Positions 24,247 to 36,498 are shown, numbered from the stretch's first letter. The stretch: 64,000 nt of DNA from Coenobita brevimanus (GCA_032717465.1 CM064667.1:1098374-1162373); one strand, 5' to 3'. Numbers and translations: made by a program. Notes: a model not told the origin generated them from the sequence alone.

Positions 24247-26756
24247 AATGCGGGCTTTAATGGAGACAGTCTACAGCTATTTCACATCAATAGGTCACAC
24301 TTAAGTGGTGGTTGTAGCAATGAAAAGAACACCTCATTGCACTCTCGACATCAGAAGTCCTGTCGCCTCTCTTGTTTTTCTCTCCATGGACTTTAAAAAT
24401 CATCATGGTTAATCTGCACCAACAAACACTGATTAATTTAACCATAGATCAGTGTTATCAGTGTTGGTTGCTGTGGATTCATCACACTCTTTTCAGAATC
24501 TTTAGAAAAAAAAAAGTAGGAGAAACTAAACGACTTTTGATGCCGACATTAAACGTTTATGTGACAAGTTTATGTGGAGTGGAGAGGTCTTTGAGAGAGG
24601 AGGGTGTGAGCTGGGAGCAAGGCAGTGAAGTGGCATTGGACAGGGCGACATGGAAGTGATTTGTTTGTGGCCCCCCATACGGGATTGAGGCTTCTGGCAA
24701 TAGATAGATAGATAGATAGAATATTAGGCTATACTTTCATTTATATGTGTTGTAAATGTCATTGTGTTATCGTTATCTTTTTTTTTTTTTTTTTTTTTAT
24801 GTGGTCACCCTGTATGGTCTGTTGGGTTAGGCGTCTGACAGTAGATGGAAAAAATTATATTTTCTTGCACACCAGACGAAGGCCACAATTACCGGCAGAT
24901 AACATGTGATATGAACTGCTGTTTTGGTATGCTGTTTTGCAGGTTTATAATTTACAATATATTTTACACCAATCCTCGCCCATAAAACTTCATGACGGTT
25001 TTCCTGGACTGCACGATTGTTCTTACATTTTATCCTTCTGCCATTAATTTCCTGCACTGGTTACTATCATGGAGCTTTCTGTTTGTATCCCATATAATAC
25101 TAAGCAGTATCGTAAGGAGCGTTAAGCCTGTACTTGCTGGTCCTTGAGTTCTCTTGCATGCGCCGGGGGGATTTTTAATGTATATATGCGGATATTTAGA
25201 TAAAATTTAAATAAATGTGTATAGATCGCTAGATGGATACACAGAGACATACAGATAGATACAGATATGGATATATTTGGAGGTAAGCACGGGTTAAAGT
25301 TGTCTCCTTCTCTCGCCGATATGACGTCAACCCACGTGTCCGCCAACGCAGCCAGTGCTGCACCACCAGTAATCCTCTTTAGTGATCTTATGCAGGTGTG
25401 GTGCGGGAGGGGCCTCAACACACGCAGTCTTTACACCTCCACCTCACCTTCTTACAGGATTATACCTTAAGTTAATTTTTTCGTCCATATCGGAGGCATG
25501 AGTCACTTCCTAAGAATTTTCAGTGTTGTTTTTCTTCATTATTTATTTATTTATTTATATAGTTTTATAGAGTCCAGTGATTGTCATTGTCCTTTCTTTC
25601 TTTTGACAGTTGCTTGAGTTGATTGTAGGAATCTTCGCCGTTTCTTCTTTTTCTGTTGATAATAGTAGTCAAGTTTATACAAATTTTGTTAAGTAATAGG
25701 TGTTTTATTTCAGTCACAGATTTTAAGAATTCTGTCACATTTGCTATTGTTGAAGGATTTACCCCTTCACTCCGAGAGGCCTCTTCTAACCAGAATAGTA
25801 TCATCTGGTGGAAGTGAGAAAAGACAGATAAACGTTTTTGTTCGCAGTGAAAAGGTTAATCAGTAATATTTGAAGAGCCCCGGGAGATGTATCTGTAGTT
25901 TTTGTTTCCTATTTTTACTCTACTAGTACGGTACACGCTTCTACTTCTCTAACTAGTGTTATCCATGATCCCCTCTCTCTTTGGTCGACCTCCTTCCTGG
26001 TTATAAATATGGCTTTGCTGTTAACTGCCGGGTGTTTATTTTCATCCCTTCATTCTTCACCTCGGCGTCCTCTTGTTACTCGGAGCTGTGGTTAACATCC
26101 GAGTACGTCTGTGTGGCTGGAGGGGTGATGGTGTGGTGGGTGTGAGTCCATCCCGGCGGTGGTGGGTCAGTGTGGGAGGAAGTACTTGTGAAGGGCAGTG
26201 TGGTGTGGGTAAGGGCGAGATGAAAATTGTCTTAATGGGTACAAATGGTCTTGAACTCTTCTCCTGCAAGCTCTTAGACCCTTTCAGTCCATTGACGTAT
26301 TTTGAATTTATTCCTGTTGTCTCCCTCCTACTTTATTCACTTTTGGAGACAGCATTTTGGAAAGGGCAAATTGAGCCTTCATATGCCCATTCACCACAAG
26401 AGTTTCCCATATGCTGAACAACATTATCAAAGGGAAGCGAGAGTAAATTCGTGACTTCACCAGATTGAAGGGTGTTAAGGGGAAAATGCGTATAATAAGG
26501 GAAAGAATTGAAGTAATAATGAGAGAAAAGAAGTGAGAGGGAATTGGAGGAACTGAGAGGAGAGGTGCTTGACAGGCAGGCCCTGGCAGGTTGGCAGGGG
26601 ATGATGGATTATTTTCGCCCTTGTTTGTTTCCTCTTGTGTTACGGAACTCCATGTTGAAGCCAGTGTGTGGGTGGGTGGAGGCTGAGAGGGATCTACAGA
26701 TAATGAGAGCTAACATCTCCTTTTCCCTGAATCACATCATCTTTACGTTTCTGCCC
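24247..26756. other. Unassigned sequence
   Basis: (GATA)n at about 24701-24720, T-run at about 24779-24799, ATTT repeats near 25538-25560. No gene supported. Confidence 0.55.
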
Positions 26757-26791
26757 GGAATCGTGCTAAGTCTGTTCTTCGCTCTATTTAA

Positions 26792-28802
26792 AATAATTTC
26801 ATCCATACTAAATGCTCTCAACTCTCCAACTCGAATTCTTCCCGCTCCTTCTGGCACCTTGTCAAAAATCTTTCTAACAACTTTACCTCATCATCCTTCC
26901 CTCCTCTTTTCTACTCTGATGGTTCTGTAGCTATTTCTTCTACTGATAAAGCAGATCTGTTCGCACAGATTTTCTCCTCCAATTCCACCTTAGACGATTC
27001 CGGTGCTGTTCCTCCATCACTTCCCCCCTCTGACTTCCTCATAGCTGACATTAAAATTTCTTCAGTTGATGCATTTTCTGCCATCACTGGCCTCAGTTTA
27101 GCATATGGGCCTGATGGGGTCCCTCCTGTTGTTCTCAAGAACTGTGCTTCTGTGCTTACACCCTGCCTAGGCAAACTCTTTCGCCTTTGTCTGTCAACTT
27201 GTACCTTTCCTTCTTGCTGGAAGTTTGGTCTCATTCAGCCAGTCCCAAAGAAGGGTGACCACTCCCAACCCTCCAACTATCGTCCAATTGCTTTAACGTC
27301 CTGTACTTCAAAAGTTTTCGAGTCAATTCTCAATAGAAAAATTTTAAAGCATCTTTCCTGTCACAACCTTCTTTCTGATCGTCAGTACGGGTTCCGTCAG
27401 GGACACTCCACTGGCGATCTTCTCACCTACTTTTCAGACTCCTGGTCATCCTCCTTTCGGAACTTTGGCAAAGCTTTGCCATTGCACTTGACATCTCAAA
27501 GGCTTTCGATCGAGTCTGGCTTAAATCTTTAATTTCCAAACTGCCCTCCTACGGTTTCTATCCTTCTATCTGTGCCTTCATCGCTAGCTTCCTTTCTGGT
27601 CGTTCTGTAGCCGCTGTTGTAAACGGTCATCGTTCTTCTCCTAGATCTGTCAACAGTGGTGTTCCTCAGGGCTCTGTCCTATCACCAACTCTTTTCCTTT
27701 TATTCATCAATGATCTTCTAAGCTGTACATCTAACCCTATCCACTCATACGCTGATGACTCCACCCTTCACCTTTCCATTCGGTTCCCGCAACGCCCATC
27801 TCAACAGTTACTTCAACAAACGAGGGATGTGGCTATGGCACACCTTTCGGACTTGGCTCGTATCTCTGATTGGGGTAAAAATAATATGGTTGTTTTTAAT
27901 GCATCTAAGACTCAGTTCTTACACCTATCAACCCGACAAAATCTTCCACAGGTATACCCACTAATATTTAATAATATTCAGCTTAATCCTGCATCATCCT
28001 TGAACATGCTTGGGGTTTCATTTACTCGGGACTTATCTTGGAAAGATCATATTACATCTCTTGTAAAATCTGCTTCCAAGAGATTGGGTGTGCTAAGCCG
28101 ACTCCGCTCTTTCTTTACCCCTGCACAATTGTTGACTCTATACTTTTCAGGTTACACTATGATAGTCTCTATTCTCCTTTCACACTTTCCTGTAAAATGT
28201 CCACGCCAGTTTTTCTATACGGCGTGGTGTTCTTTCTGACTTTTTCCTGCCGGCTTCGGCTGGAGGGTTTGGAGGGCGGGGGAGAGCCTTCTTCTTTGCT
28301 GTCCTTATCTCATTCTAGTAGTTTAGTTACTCTTCTAGGAGCTGCCTAGCATGGGCCAACCGGCCTACTGCAGTTATCCTCTCTTCTTATGTTCTTATGT
28401 TTATACAGGGGTTTTATCCGCCCCTGTGTGGAGTACAACTCTCATGTGTAGGGAGGCTCCCCACATACAGCTCTTCTCAGTAGAGTGGAGTCAAAGGCTT
28501 TTCGTCGCACTGTTGCATCTTTATCTCTTTTCTATCACAACTTTAATGGTCACTGCTCCTCTGAACTGTCTGCTTGCATCCCTCCACCTCTACGACGGGC
28601 GCGTAGCACCCGTCTGGCAGCAAACTCTCATCCCTTTTCTGTCCAACTCTCTAATGCAAGAGTTAACCGTTACTCCCAGTCTTTCATTTATGCAACAGGT
28701 CAGCTCTGGAACTGTCTCCCTCTGTCTGTATTTCCTGCTGCCTATGATCTCCAGTCTTTCAAACGCAGTGTGTCCAGGCATCTCAAAATGATCGGATCTT
28801 GA
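26792..28802 (+). pseudogene. Reverse transcriptase (ORF2 3' part) of Jockey-type element, broken
   Basis: Frame 2 from 26792 to about 27477 encodes the start of a reverse transcriptase (YGPDGVPPVVLKN, FPSCWKFGLIQPVPKKGD, YRPIAL, QYGFRQGHST). Loss of one T in the run at 27475-27477 moves the reading to frame 1, where ALDISKAFDRVW, SGVPQGSVLSPTLFLLFIND and the catalytic YADDSTLHL follow. After the nested insertion the C-terminal domain continues, with a TAG at 28449-28451 where the second copy has TGG, and ends at a TGA (28800-28802). An earlier TAA at 26789-26791 interrupts the upstream part. A 51-bp in-frame deletion lies near 28506. The family copies its RNA into a nicked target; this copy cannot encode an active protein. 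Confidence 0.88.
28144..28401 (+). mobile_element. Nested SINE-like insertion with TATAC target duplication
   Basis: The Jockey-type element reads CTC-TATAC at 28139-28143, is interrupted for 258 bp, then resumes with TATAC-AGGGG at 28402-28406. The copy at 63.6 kb has no insertion at this point. The insert has a GCCGGCTTCGGCTGG hairpin and ends in tandem TTCTTATG octamers, the style of tail left by a LINE-mobilised element. No tRNA boxes are recognisable and no protein is encoded. Confidence 0.85.
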
Positions 28803-28890
28803 ATTTGGCTCTCTATTGTGTTTTGTTTTCTCTTGGAGGGAACTGTTACTGCGGGCTCATGGCCTTTGGTTCCTTCTTCCTCGCATAAAA

Positions 28891-29393
28891 AAACTATCAG
28901 ACAACTTTATTCAGTTTGGGAGAGATTTTTCGAACGGAGTGGACTAGAGATGGCTTGAATTTACTTCTTCACTACAGGGAGTCTCCATTAAGCTGAATAA
29001 GATCATTTAGAGGTAGCAAGAAATGATATATTAAGGCGTCATCGTACTGGAAAAGCTAAAGTGACTGTGGCAGAAAATGATGTATCGTCGGTATTCATTT
29101 ACTTTTCTGAGTCGAGATAAGCATTGCTCACTAGTGTCTTAGTAACCAATCACAGGCTGTATTTACCTCTACAGTAAGTTCTTGGGTATATTTTACACAG
29201 TTCTGGTTGAAAATACTTTTACTGAATACCACCATCATTTATGTCCACTGTAACAACACTTAAGCTGAAAAAGGATAGGAAGTGCTTGTTTGGTGTCGGA
29301 CTGAAAAGTATAACGTGGAATGATGTGCCGGTTTACAGTTTGTGTAGAAGTAATGTGGAAAAATGGCAAAGAAAGTAGAGCTTGCAAGAGGAG
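28891..29393. other. Unassigned sequence
   Basis: Nothing recognised. Confidence 0.6.
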
Positions 29394-29614
29394 ACTATAG
29401 TTCATTCACTTTAACTTGGGGCTAGATTTTCATCCTTTTGCCGCTAATTTCACGTAGCTCAGTGGCAGAAAAAGACAATACTGCGTCCCTACATTCTTTC
29501 TGTGGCACTTCTTCGTGATTAGTATTACATTCTAGCTTTGCTCCATTGTCATAACTCAGCATTCAAGATGGAGGGATGGCAGTTTCTGGCCAAGGTAAAG
29601 TGAACAGCGTATAG
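29394..29614 (+). mobile_element. MITE-like element, copy C
   Basis: The best-preserved termini of the family: left ATTCACTTTAACTTGG, right GGCCAAGGTAAAGTGAAC. The interior contains TCCTTTTGCCGCTAATTTC, GTAGCTCAGTGGCA and CTCAGCATTCAAGATGGAG. About 220 bp with no coding frame. Confidence 0.7.
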
Positions 29615-30120
29615 GAAAGAAAGAAGTAGTAGATGGATGAAATATGAATTGTAGAGAAGTAAATAGGAGGGCAATGATAGTAGCGTAGAAGAACATGGAA
29701 GGAGGAAAAGGTGCGGAGGAGAAATGCACTAGAGAGAACACAGAATGTGAAAGAAGGAGACTATAATAGGAGGAAAGTGCGGGAGGGAGGAGTACCTGTA
29801 GGAAGACTCTTTAGCTAGTACAAGACAAGAGGGAGAAATGGTCGGGGCAGGAGTGATGAGGAAGATGATCATAATGGCGGAGATACGGTAGGAGAGGAAA
29901 CGATAAGGCAGGTAAAAGAAAGGACAGACGGAAGGGTAGAAGAGTGATAATCTGTGGAAACGTGGAGTGGAGTGACGAAGGTGAACGATGGCTAGAGAGT
30001 GCTGTGATGGGGAGGCGTGCGGGAGAGAAAACGGTAGGGAAGAGAATGGAGAGAAAATTGGAGAGGGAGAGCGAAGTAGGAGAAACTGGAGATGGGACAA
30101 AGAGGGAAGATCTCAAGGAT
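29615..30120. other. Purine-rich tract
   Basis: About 500 bp G/A-biased on the plus strand. Minus-strand Ser/Pro/Phe-rich frames are compositional. Confidence 0.7.
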
Positions 30121-32030
30121 TTAGTGGGTCTCGTTAATCTGGGTAAGAGGAGTCGCCAACATTTATTTCCTCAGACGTTGAAAAGGCCATACCTCAACTG
30201 CCATCTGATCGGATCTGATGCTGACTCACCTGCAGACCGTCGTAATAATATAATCTGCATCTCAACATCAAACAGGTATCCTACTTTATCGGCTGTCGCG
30301 ACACCAAACAGCCTTACCTGAGTTAATACGCTCATACTAGTTCCTGATCGTGTTATCCCAAGTACATTATAGAGGGTACAATTGCTCGTGGTTGTTCATT
30401 TTAAGTGGAATAGTAGCCCACAGAAATAGGTGTCCATGCGTAAATTCAGGGTCACAATAGAGATGGGGGGTTTCAGTGCACAAATATTGATGTTTGAGGG
30501 CTGTTAAGCAGCACTTTGTTGGTGTAGGTAGCATGGTAGACCTTGCTAACGGGCCTACCTAGCATGCTTCCAGAACTGGATGCATTCAAACTAAACTGCG
30601 TAACTGCATTTTAATCTTCCTTCCTGCATTTAATGATTCCTTTTATCCTTGCTAACTACAATCCCTTGTGTCATGGTAATCTGCCGTGCAACATGTACTC
30701 TTAACATTATATTCTGGCTCAGCTTTATTCCCACACTCCCAGTAATCTTCTTTCCAATATTTATATTCCATCCTATCCTAGCTCACCGTCACCAAGGTTT
30801 AAACTCCTCCCACCATCGCATATACTACCATCTTATATCTTAGCGTTGGCCAACCAAAAATTATTTATTCGTCAACAGGTATTACTACCAGAACAGACCG
30901 TCAGAATTACTTTGACAGTCTTATGGCCCATGATACACAGAGAACACACAAAATTACATAAATTTTTTACTGACACATTTGCTCAAAGTGTAGAGCAGCA
31001 GATAACATTATAAGCTTGACTGAAATGAAGATGTGGAAGTAATGGAAAGAGAGGAGTAATAGTTGACGAGAAAAACCAAGCATGGGAACATGAAAAGAGG
31101 TTGAGTTAGTTTCCCTAAAAATATCACAGTTCTCTTTTCAGAAGGGATTCATTAGAGAAGCAGCAGGAAGAACCTAGTATTTTAAAGCATGCATAAAAAC
31201 AGACGGACAGAGTGTTAAAGATCGAGGAATAAGCTAAGAAGGACGTTGTAAAAGTTAAGAGAGGTATTATTATATCAGTAAAGAGAAGTGATAGAAACTG
31301 GAAGCACCAAAATGAAGTGAGTGCAACATTCCACTTTGCCGTCCCATACGTTTGTGTCCAGAGTTCTTGTCATTTAGGAAGCTCATTGTGCTGGAGGGGG
31401 ATGTCTTCCCGCGTTGACATTGATATAATCGGTGGACTCCACTGCAAGGGCTATACAAATGTCCCTCATCCTACTCCCTATCCTCAGCAAGAAGGATGGT
31501 TGACTGCAGAAGTAGTTTCAACCTACAGTCGATCGGGTTCATATTTAAATGAACCTGAGACAGCATCAGGATATTCATGGCCAAATGTTGGTATTTAATT
31601 AGTAATATGTGGATGTTTGTTTCCCTGCTTATGGATAATCTGAAAAATGAATTGCAGATATTTTTTCAAACACCGCGGTACGATTTTTGTATAGTACTGC
31701 TTATAGATACAAGTAAGATAATACTGCCGAACTGTCAGGTAGCAAATGCTTGCAGGAGTTTTAGGCGTATATTCATGCACGTGATGCAGATATCTCAAAG
31801 TGATATGCACCGATTCCAGACGGCCGTACAGGACGATACTACACAAGCTTGCAGCTGAGGTTGCTGTCGTGGCACACACATGCAGGTTGTTTGTACAGGC
31901 GACACCGTATTAGGTTGACATAACTACTATGTTCATCTGCCCACACAGCATGCTAATGACCCACAAGTTATTTGTTAAATTCAGTGCCTCGCCACTAATG
32001 ATCATTTAGCCTGGACAAACTTATATTGTG
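30121..32030. other. Unassigned sequence
   Basis: No gene recognised. A small inverted repeat GGTTCAT...ATGAACC lies near 31527-31553. Confidence 0.5.
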
Positions 32031-32089
32031 TACCGTACCTTCACCGACATACTGGCATGGGGGTCGCAGTCCAAACAACCGACTAATTA

Positions 32090-32710
32090 CTTCAGCCAAG
32101 GATTTATTTTTTTGCCGGAGTGGCTTTGTTTGTTTGTTTGTCTTTTTGTTTTTCTGTCTGCCTGTCTGTCTGTTAGCAGGATTACTCAAAAAGTTATGAA
32201 CGGATTTTGATGAAATTTTGTGGAACGGTGGGCCATGGGCCAAAGAAAAAATTATTAATTTTGGGAGCGGATCCGTGTTCGGATCCGGAGTATCCCGCAT
32301 AATATCCGAAAGTACTCAATGAATTTCAGTGACATTTTATGGAAGGGTGAGCCATGGACGAAGAAGTAATTGATTAAATACTGGAGTGGGTCCGGATCTG
32401 GTTCCAGGTCCTATAGCCGCGGATCTCTTAGCAGCATTACTCAAAGTTATGAACGGATTTTGATGACAATTTGTGGAAGAGTGGGCCATGGGCCAAGGAA
32501 GAAATGATTACATTTGGGGGCGGATCTAGATCCGGATCCGGAGTATTCCGCACAATATGTCCGAAAGCTCTCAATGAATTTCAATGAAATTTTGTGGAAA
32601 GCTGGGCCATGGACCAAGAAAGATTGATTTAATTTCGGGGCGGATCCGGATCCATTTTAATGGCAATGGCATTGGCAGAGGTATGCTCCCTCTGAGTGCT
32701 TTCCAGTTGG
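32090..32710 (+). repeat. Dispersed repeat with 120-bp internal tandem units, copy 3 (four units)
   Basis: A (TTTG)n-rich left part (32128-32150) leads to four units with TTTTGTGGAA-like words at about 32215, 32335, 32468 and 32589 (spacings 120, 133 and 121). Each carries GGGCCATGG and GGATCCGGATCC-like palindromes. The right end ATTGGCAGAGGTATGC matches copy 1. Confidence 0.7.
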
Positions 32711-32787
32711 ATATATTATTCCCCGTCAGAGTGTGATGTGAAGACAACGACGGGGTGTGGGAAGGGTGATGGAGAGGTATAATATTG

Positions 32788-32788
<1 letters not shown>

Positions 32789-32860
<72 letters not shown>
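32789..32860. repeat. (CA)n microsatellite abutting SINE B
   Basis: About 36 uninterrupted units, directly upstream of a tRNA-like SINE head. Confidence 0.97.
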
Positions 32861-32861
<1 letters not shown>

Positions 32862-33115
32862 GCTCGCTGGTGCAGTGGTAACGCTCTCGCTTGCCAACTG
32901 GTGGACGGGAGTTCGCGCCTCGCTCAGGTTGCGAAAAGTTTCACTGACGAAGTGGGTGGTTACTGTCCCCCTTGAGCAAGGGGACGGGTGTGTGCGTGTG
33001 TGAAGGTCATAGCCTTGCCCTTAGATCGGACTACTGTATATGAGCTCTCAGCTCCCTTCCGGGAGGGTAAAAGCTGACGATCACGACCATCAAGTGATCC
33101 TGACCGACCCGGTGA

Positions 33116-33184
<69 letters not shown>
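32861..33184 (+). mobile_element. tRNA-derived SINE, family B, with (CA)n tail
   Basis: The head is tRNA-like, with box A CTGGTGCAGTGGTAAC at about 32867-32880 and a box B-like GAGTTCGCGCC at 32909-32919, about 35 bp apart. The body to 33118 includes an inverted GGGAGG/CCTTCC-type patch and ends in (CA)33 at 33119-33184. Because (CA)n also precedes the head, it inserted into, or beside, an existing CA tract or an older tail. Confidence 0.75.
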
Positions 33185-33189
<5 letters not shown>

Positions 33190-33193
33190 ATCC

Positions 33194-33702
33194 CCATGAG
33201 TGGGGCTCACCATCCACTCACTTGATGTAGTACTGCTCTCGGGTGTCTGCCCTTTCCTCTCCTCCATCCCTCTTTCCTTCCATCCTCTTCTGTCTTCCTT
33301 TCGTTCATTCTTTCCTTGTCCTTCTGCCTATGGGCAACTTCACACTCCCTCTTCTGTCTTTCTTTCCTTCATTCTTTTCTCTTCCTTCTGCCTGTGGATG
33401 ACTCTACACTGAGTGCCAAGCCAAATGGTTTCCTGTACACCAGGAAACCATTTACTACCCTGGGTGGTAACCATATAACCAAATTTTGGCGCCTGGTGGT
33501 TTAGTGGGTAATTATTGCGCTCCAATCGGATTGAGCCGGTGAAGGTTTATATCCAAGGGGTGGTTGGGGTTGATTGTTCACGTAATGCCACTCAGGGATG
33601 AGTGAGGCTGGTCACTCTCATCTTAAATGTCGGGACCAACTGCCTTGTCCTGGGCTCCTACGCTCCTCATGGGGCAATGTAGGATTGGATGATAGATAGA
33701 TA
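33194..33702 (+). mobile_element. SINE-like composite, family C, fullest copy
   Basis: A 5' part (CACTTGATGTAGTACTGCTC, then pyrimidine-rich) leads to a perfect 13-bp hairpin AAATGGTTTCCTG-TACAC-CAGGAAACCATTT at 33423-33453. Next is a tRNA-like head with box A-like TGGTGGTTTAGTGGG at about 33494-33508 and a weak box B AGGTTTATATCC at 33543-33554. A body and a GATAGATAGATA tail follow. Partial copies at 23251-23512 (inverted, 3' half) and 37846-38066 (5' half) overlap across the hairpin region, so the two halves form one unit. Confidence 0.7.
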
Positions 33703-34205
33703 ATGTCGCTGATGTAGTCATGTAACATTGTGTGGGGTATAAATTATAGTAATGTTGGGACAAGGTAGGCCAAACTCATTAAATAGGTTTCAGGTTTGAG
33801 GTAATGTTTTGTGAGAGAAGAGGTCGTTTCTGAACAGAGACAACAATTTCTAGAGGTCATTTTTTTACGGTTACCCTTCACATTATCTAGCATCAGGAAA
33901 TATATAGATAAGATGAGGAATGGTCTGTCTGTATGGTTAGTTCTCTCACTTATGGCTGATATGCTGTTTTCGCCAACAAGACGGGTTAGGGAGGATGGAG
34001 ACCGCTAGCACATGTAGGGCTGTTGGCAACCTTCTTAATCCCCGTCCACAGTATTATACAAAACTCTTGGTTATCAGGCGGAGCTGTTAGTTTCCAAGTA
34101 GTTTCCCTCTCAGACTTTCTGTCTGTTGCCACTCTCCATACGGTACTGCTAAACTTTATTATGCACCACTTCCAGTTATCAGGCTGAGGTAATCGTTGTT
34201 AGGCA

Positions 34206-34272
<67 letters not shown>

Positions 34273-34860
34273 GTCGCCACACTGCACTACTTCATGAGAA
34301 CCCCGACAGACTCCTCCAAAAATCTTAGCAACCATGCATTATTACGGGATTCTCTTCCAACAGTCCAGGTCTCATTCAGCATGTACAGTACTTCTCCACT
34401 ACAACTTTTCACTTTGTTCTTGGTCTTCCTCTTCTCATTCTCACACCAGCTACTCTTCTTACTGCTCTTTTAGCGATGCCTGTACCATTAACAGCTTATA
34501 CTTTTATGAGTCTCTCCTAAGCTTCCGGTCGACGGCACTCCATGTGGGTTTTATTACGGGTATCTGGTTCACTGCAATATGATATTGGTTGAGTGTGTCA
34601 GTTGTAACTTAAATCTTGTCCTGCTTATTGACTCTACACACTGTAATATCTTTGTACACATTTGGTTTACAGCCAGTGATATCCCGACCAGCCACGTTCC
34701 CTTACCGACTATAGTAGCCTGAATTAGCGACGGCCATAATATGGTGAGCGTAAGTGATGCATTGATTTTGTTATATTTATTCACTACCGACTCACTGAGT
34801 AGTCTGACCACCAATAGCTCTGTCTGCCAGATGTGTGTGTAGGTAAATAAGTAAGTGACA
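33703..34860. other. Unassigned sequence with (CT)n
   Basis: A (CT)30 tract occupies about 34208-34268. No gene recognised. Confidence 0.6.
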
Positions 34861-35400
34861 GAGTTGCAATGTACTAGTTTTCTTAAATAGTTTTGAATTG
34901 ATTTTGACAAAATTTGGTAAATGGATTCAGATTCATCCAAGGGTTGACCTATTGTTTTTAGAACAAGAGGCTGAAGGCCAAGATCGCATGGCAGTGTCAA
35001 CTTAAATAGTTTTGATCTGACCTAGAAGAGATTTGGTGGAAGGACGAAGGGTAAGGCTTCAACGAAGGGAATGAATTTTAGGAACCATCAGTCAAAGGAC
35101 AAGGTTTCGCGGTAAGGTAAGAGTTTAGTCCGTGTCTGACCAAAGTAACTTTAACTGTTTTTATCTGATTTCGGAAAACATGGAGGAAGGATTGAGGGTC
35201 AGTCATTATTATTATTATTATTATTATTTTTTTTTTTGGGGGGGTCAGATCAAAGATCAAGGTCGCAAGGCAAGGTCAGCTTAAACTACAGTACACCATC
35301 CGATTAATACCAGACTAATCGGAAGGGTTCAGGGTAGGCCATGGATGAATGAATTCTATTTTGAGATGAACCAGTCAGTTGTCAAGGTCATAGGTCGACA
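34861..35400 (+). repeat. Degenerate tandem repeat of dispersed-element type
   Basis: Successive diverged units of roughly 120-140 bp share ATTTGGTGGAAGGA-like, CCAAGG...GGTC and AAGGTC(G/A)CAAGGCAAGG words, with an (ATT)n and G-run at 35208-35243. The wording recalls the repeats at 4692 and 32090 but is too diverged to merge with confidence. Confidence 0.45.
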
Positions 35401-36496
35401 TTGTGTTGTAGCTGCTGTACTGTTATTTTTTTGATGTTCGTCAGCATATTATGCCAACCTACATTAGCCTGTCTTTTAAAACTTGATGTGAAGTTAATGA
35501 GCAGAGTTTGTGTGTTTGTATCCAGATTACTTAGACATATCAGTAAAGTTGAACAAAATCAAATGGTAATGATAATACACTGTCAACACCCCCGCCCTCC
35601 GAAACTGTTAAAATGCTATATAATTCACTTTTTAATGCTGCTAAGTTAATACCAGTGTTGATACCTTGTATATGGGTGCAATGAAGTCTTATTTACGGTG
35701 CGCAGTTTGTATCTGTACCTGTATTTTCGTCACTGGGTGTTGTTTGGGAGAATCTTGTCCGAAAGTTGTTAATATGTGACGCTGAGAACCCGATACCATT
35801 TTTGGCGAGGGAAGAATGTAGAATTTTATTATTTGTTTATTGTCAGCCTTTTAACCTCTTACCTTGTACCTCTCCTATTACTAATTACATTCTGTCTCCT
35901 TACAGGTATGTGAAAAGTGAGGTGTGCCGGGAGCAAGGTACCAGTGAGGTATGTAATGCTGGAATGAGGTATGGTGTCTTCTCTCATCTATTACACTCAG
36001 ACACCCAGGAATCACCCATTTGTGTTTATTTATTCGACATCGTGCGAAGTTAGGTCATGGTATATAGTACAGAGTTGTGACTGTACCATTAATTTGGAGA
36101 TAGAATGATGAAAATGGATAACTGAGGGGAGGTATAAACACCCCCACTCTTCACCCTAGTGTTACGTCTCCCTCCCATCCTATCGCTTTGTGTGCGTATT
36201 GCATTTCAAACTCTCTGCATGCCAGCCTTCCACATTTTCTAGGCACGCAGCATCCGGGTACCTTCAGAGTTCCTTCTCTTTTCTTTGCAGCTCAGTAATA
36301 CATTCGTAAGTGTTGATCGGTATCTTCAGTCTTCCATATACATTACTAGTCAACATTGAAACGATCTTGTAGATTGTGTGTGCTTCTACATGTGCCCTAG
36401 CGTTTGAAATGCATTTTGTCCAAGCATAACAAAATAATTGAAACGGGATTTTCGTTTTCCTTAAGTAATTATCTTTGGGAGAAATAAGTTTTCTAG

Positions 36497-36498
<2 letters not shown>
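35401..36498. other. Unassigned sequence
   Basis: No supported gene or repeat. Confidence 0.6.

Larger units (their letters stand above)
26757..28890 (+). mobile_element. 5'-truncated Jockey-type non-LTR retrotransposon, copy 1
   Basis: Starts abruptly upstream of the reverse transcriptase and ends after the ORF2 stop, with a short 3' tail near GCATAAAAAAACTAT. It is about 2.1 kb including a 258-bp nested insertion. The endonuclease and any ORF1 are missing, as expected of incomplete target-primed reverse transcription. A second copy starts at 63275. Confidence 0.85.

Noticed and set aside
31520..31560. Short inverted repeat GGTTCAT/ATGAACC as a regulatory palindrome
   Set aside because: Seven-base arms are expected by chance in 64 kb.
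35880..35960. Possible host exon after a CTCCTTACAG acceptor-like site
   Set aside because: The following frame has no recognisable domain and no matching donor or codon bias.
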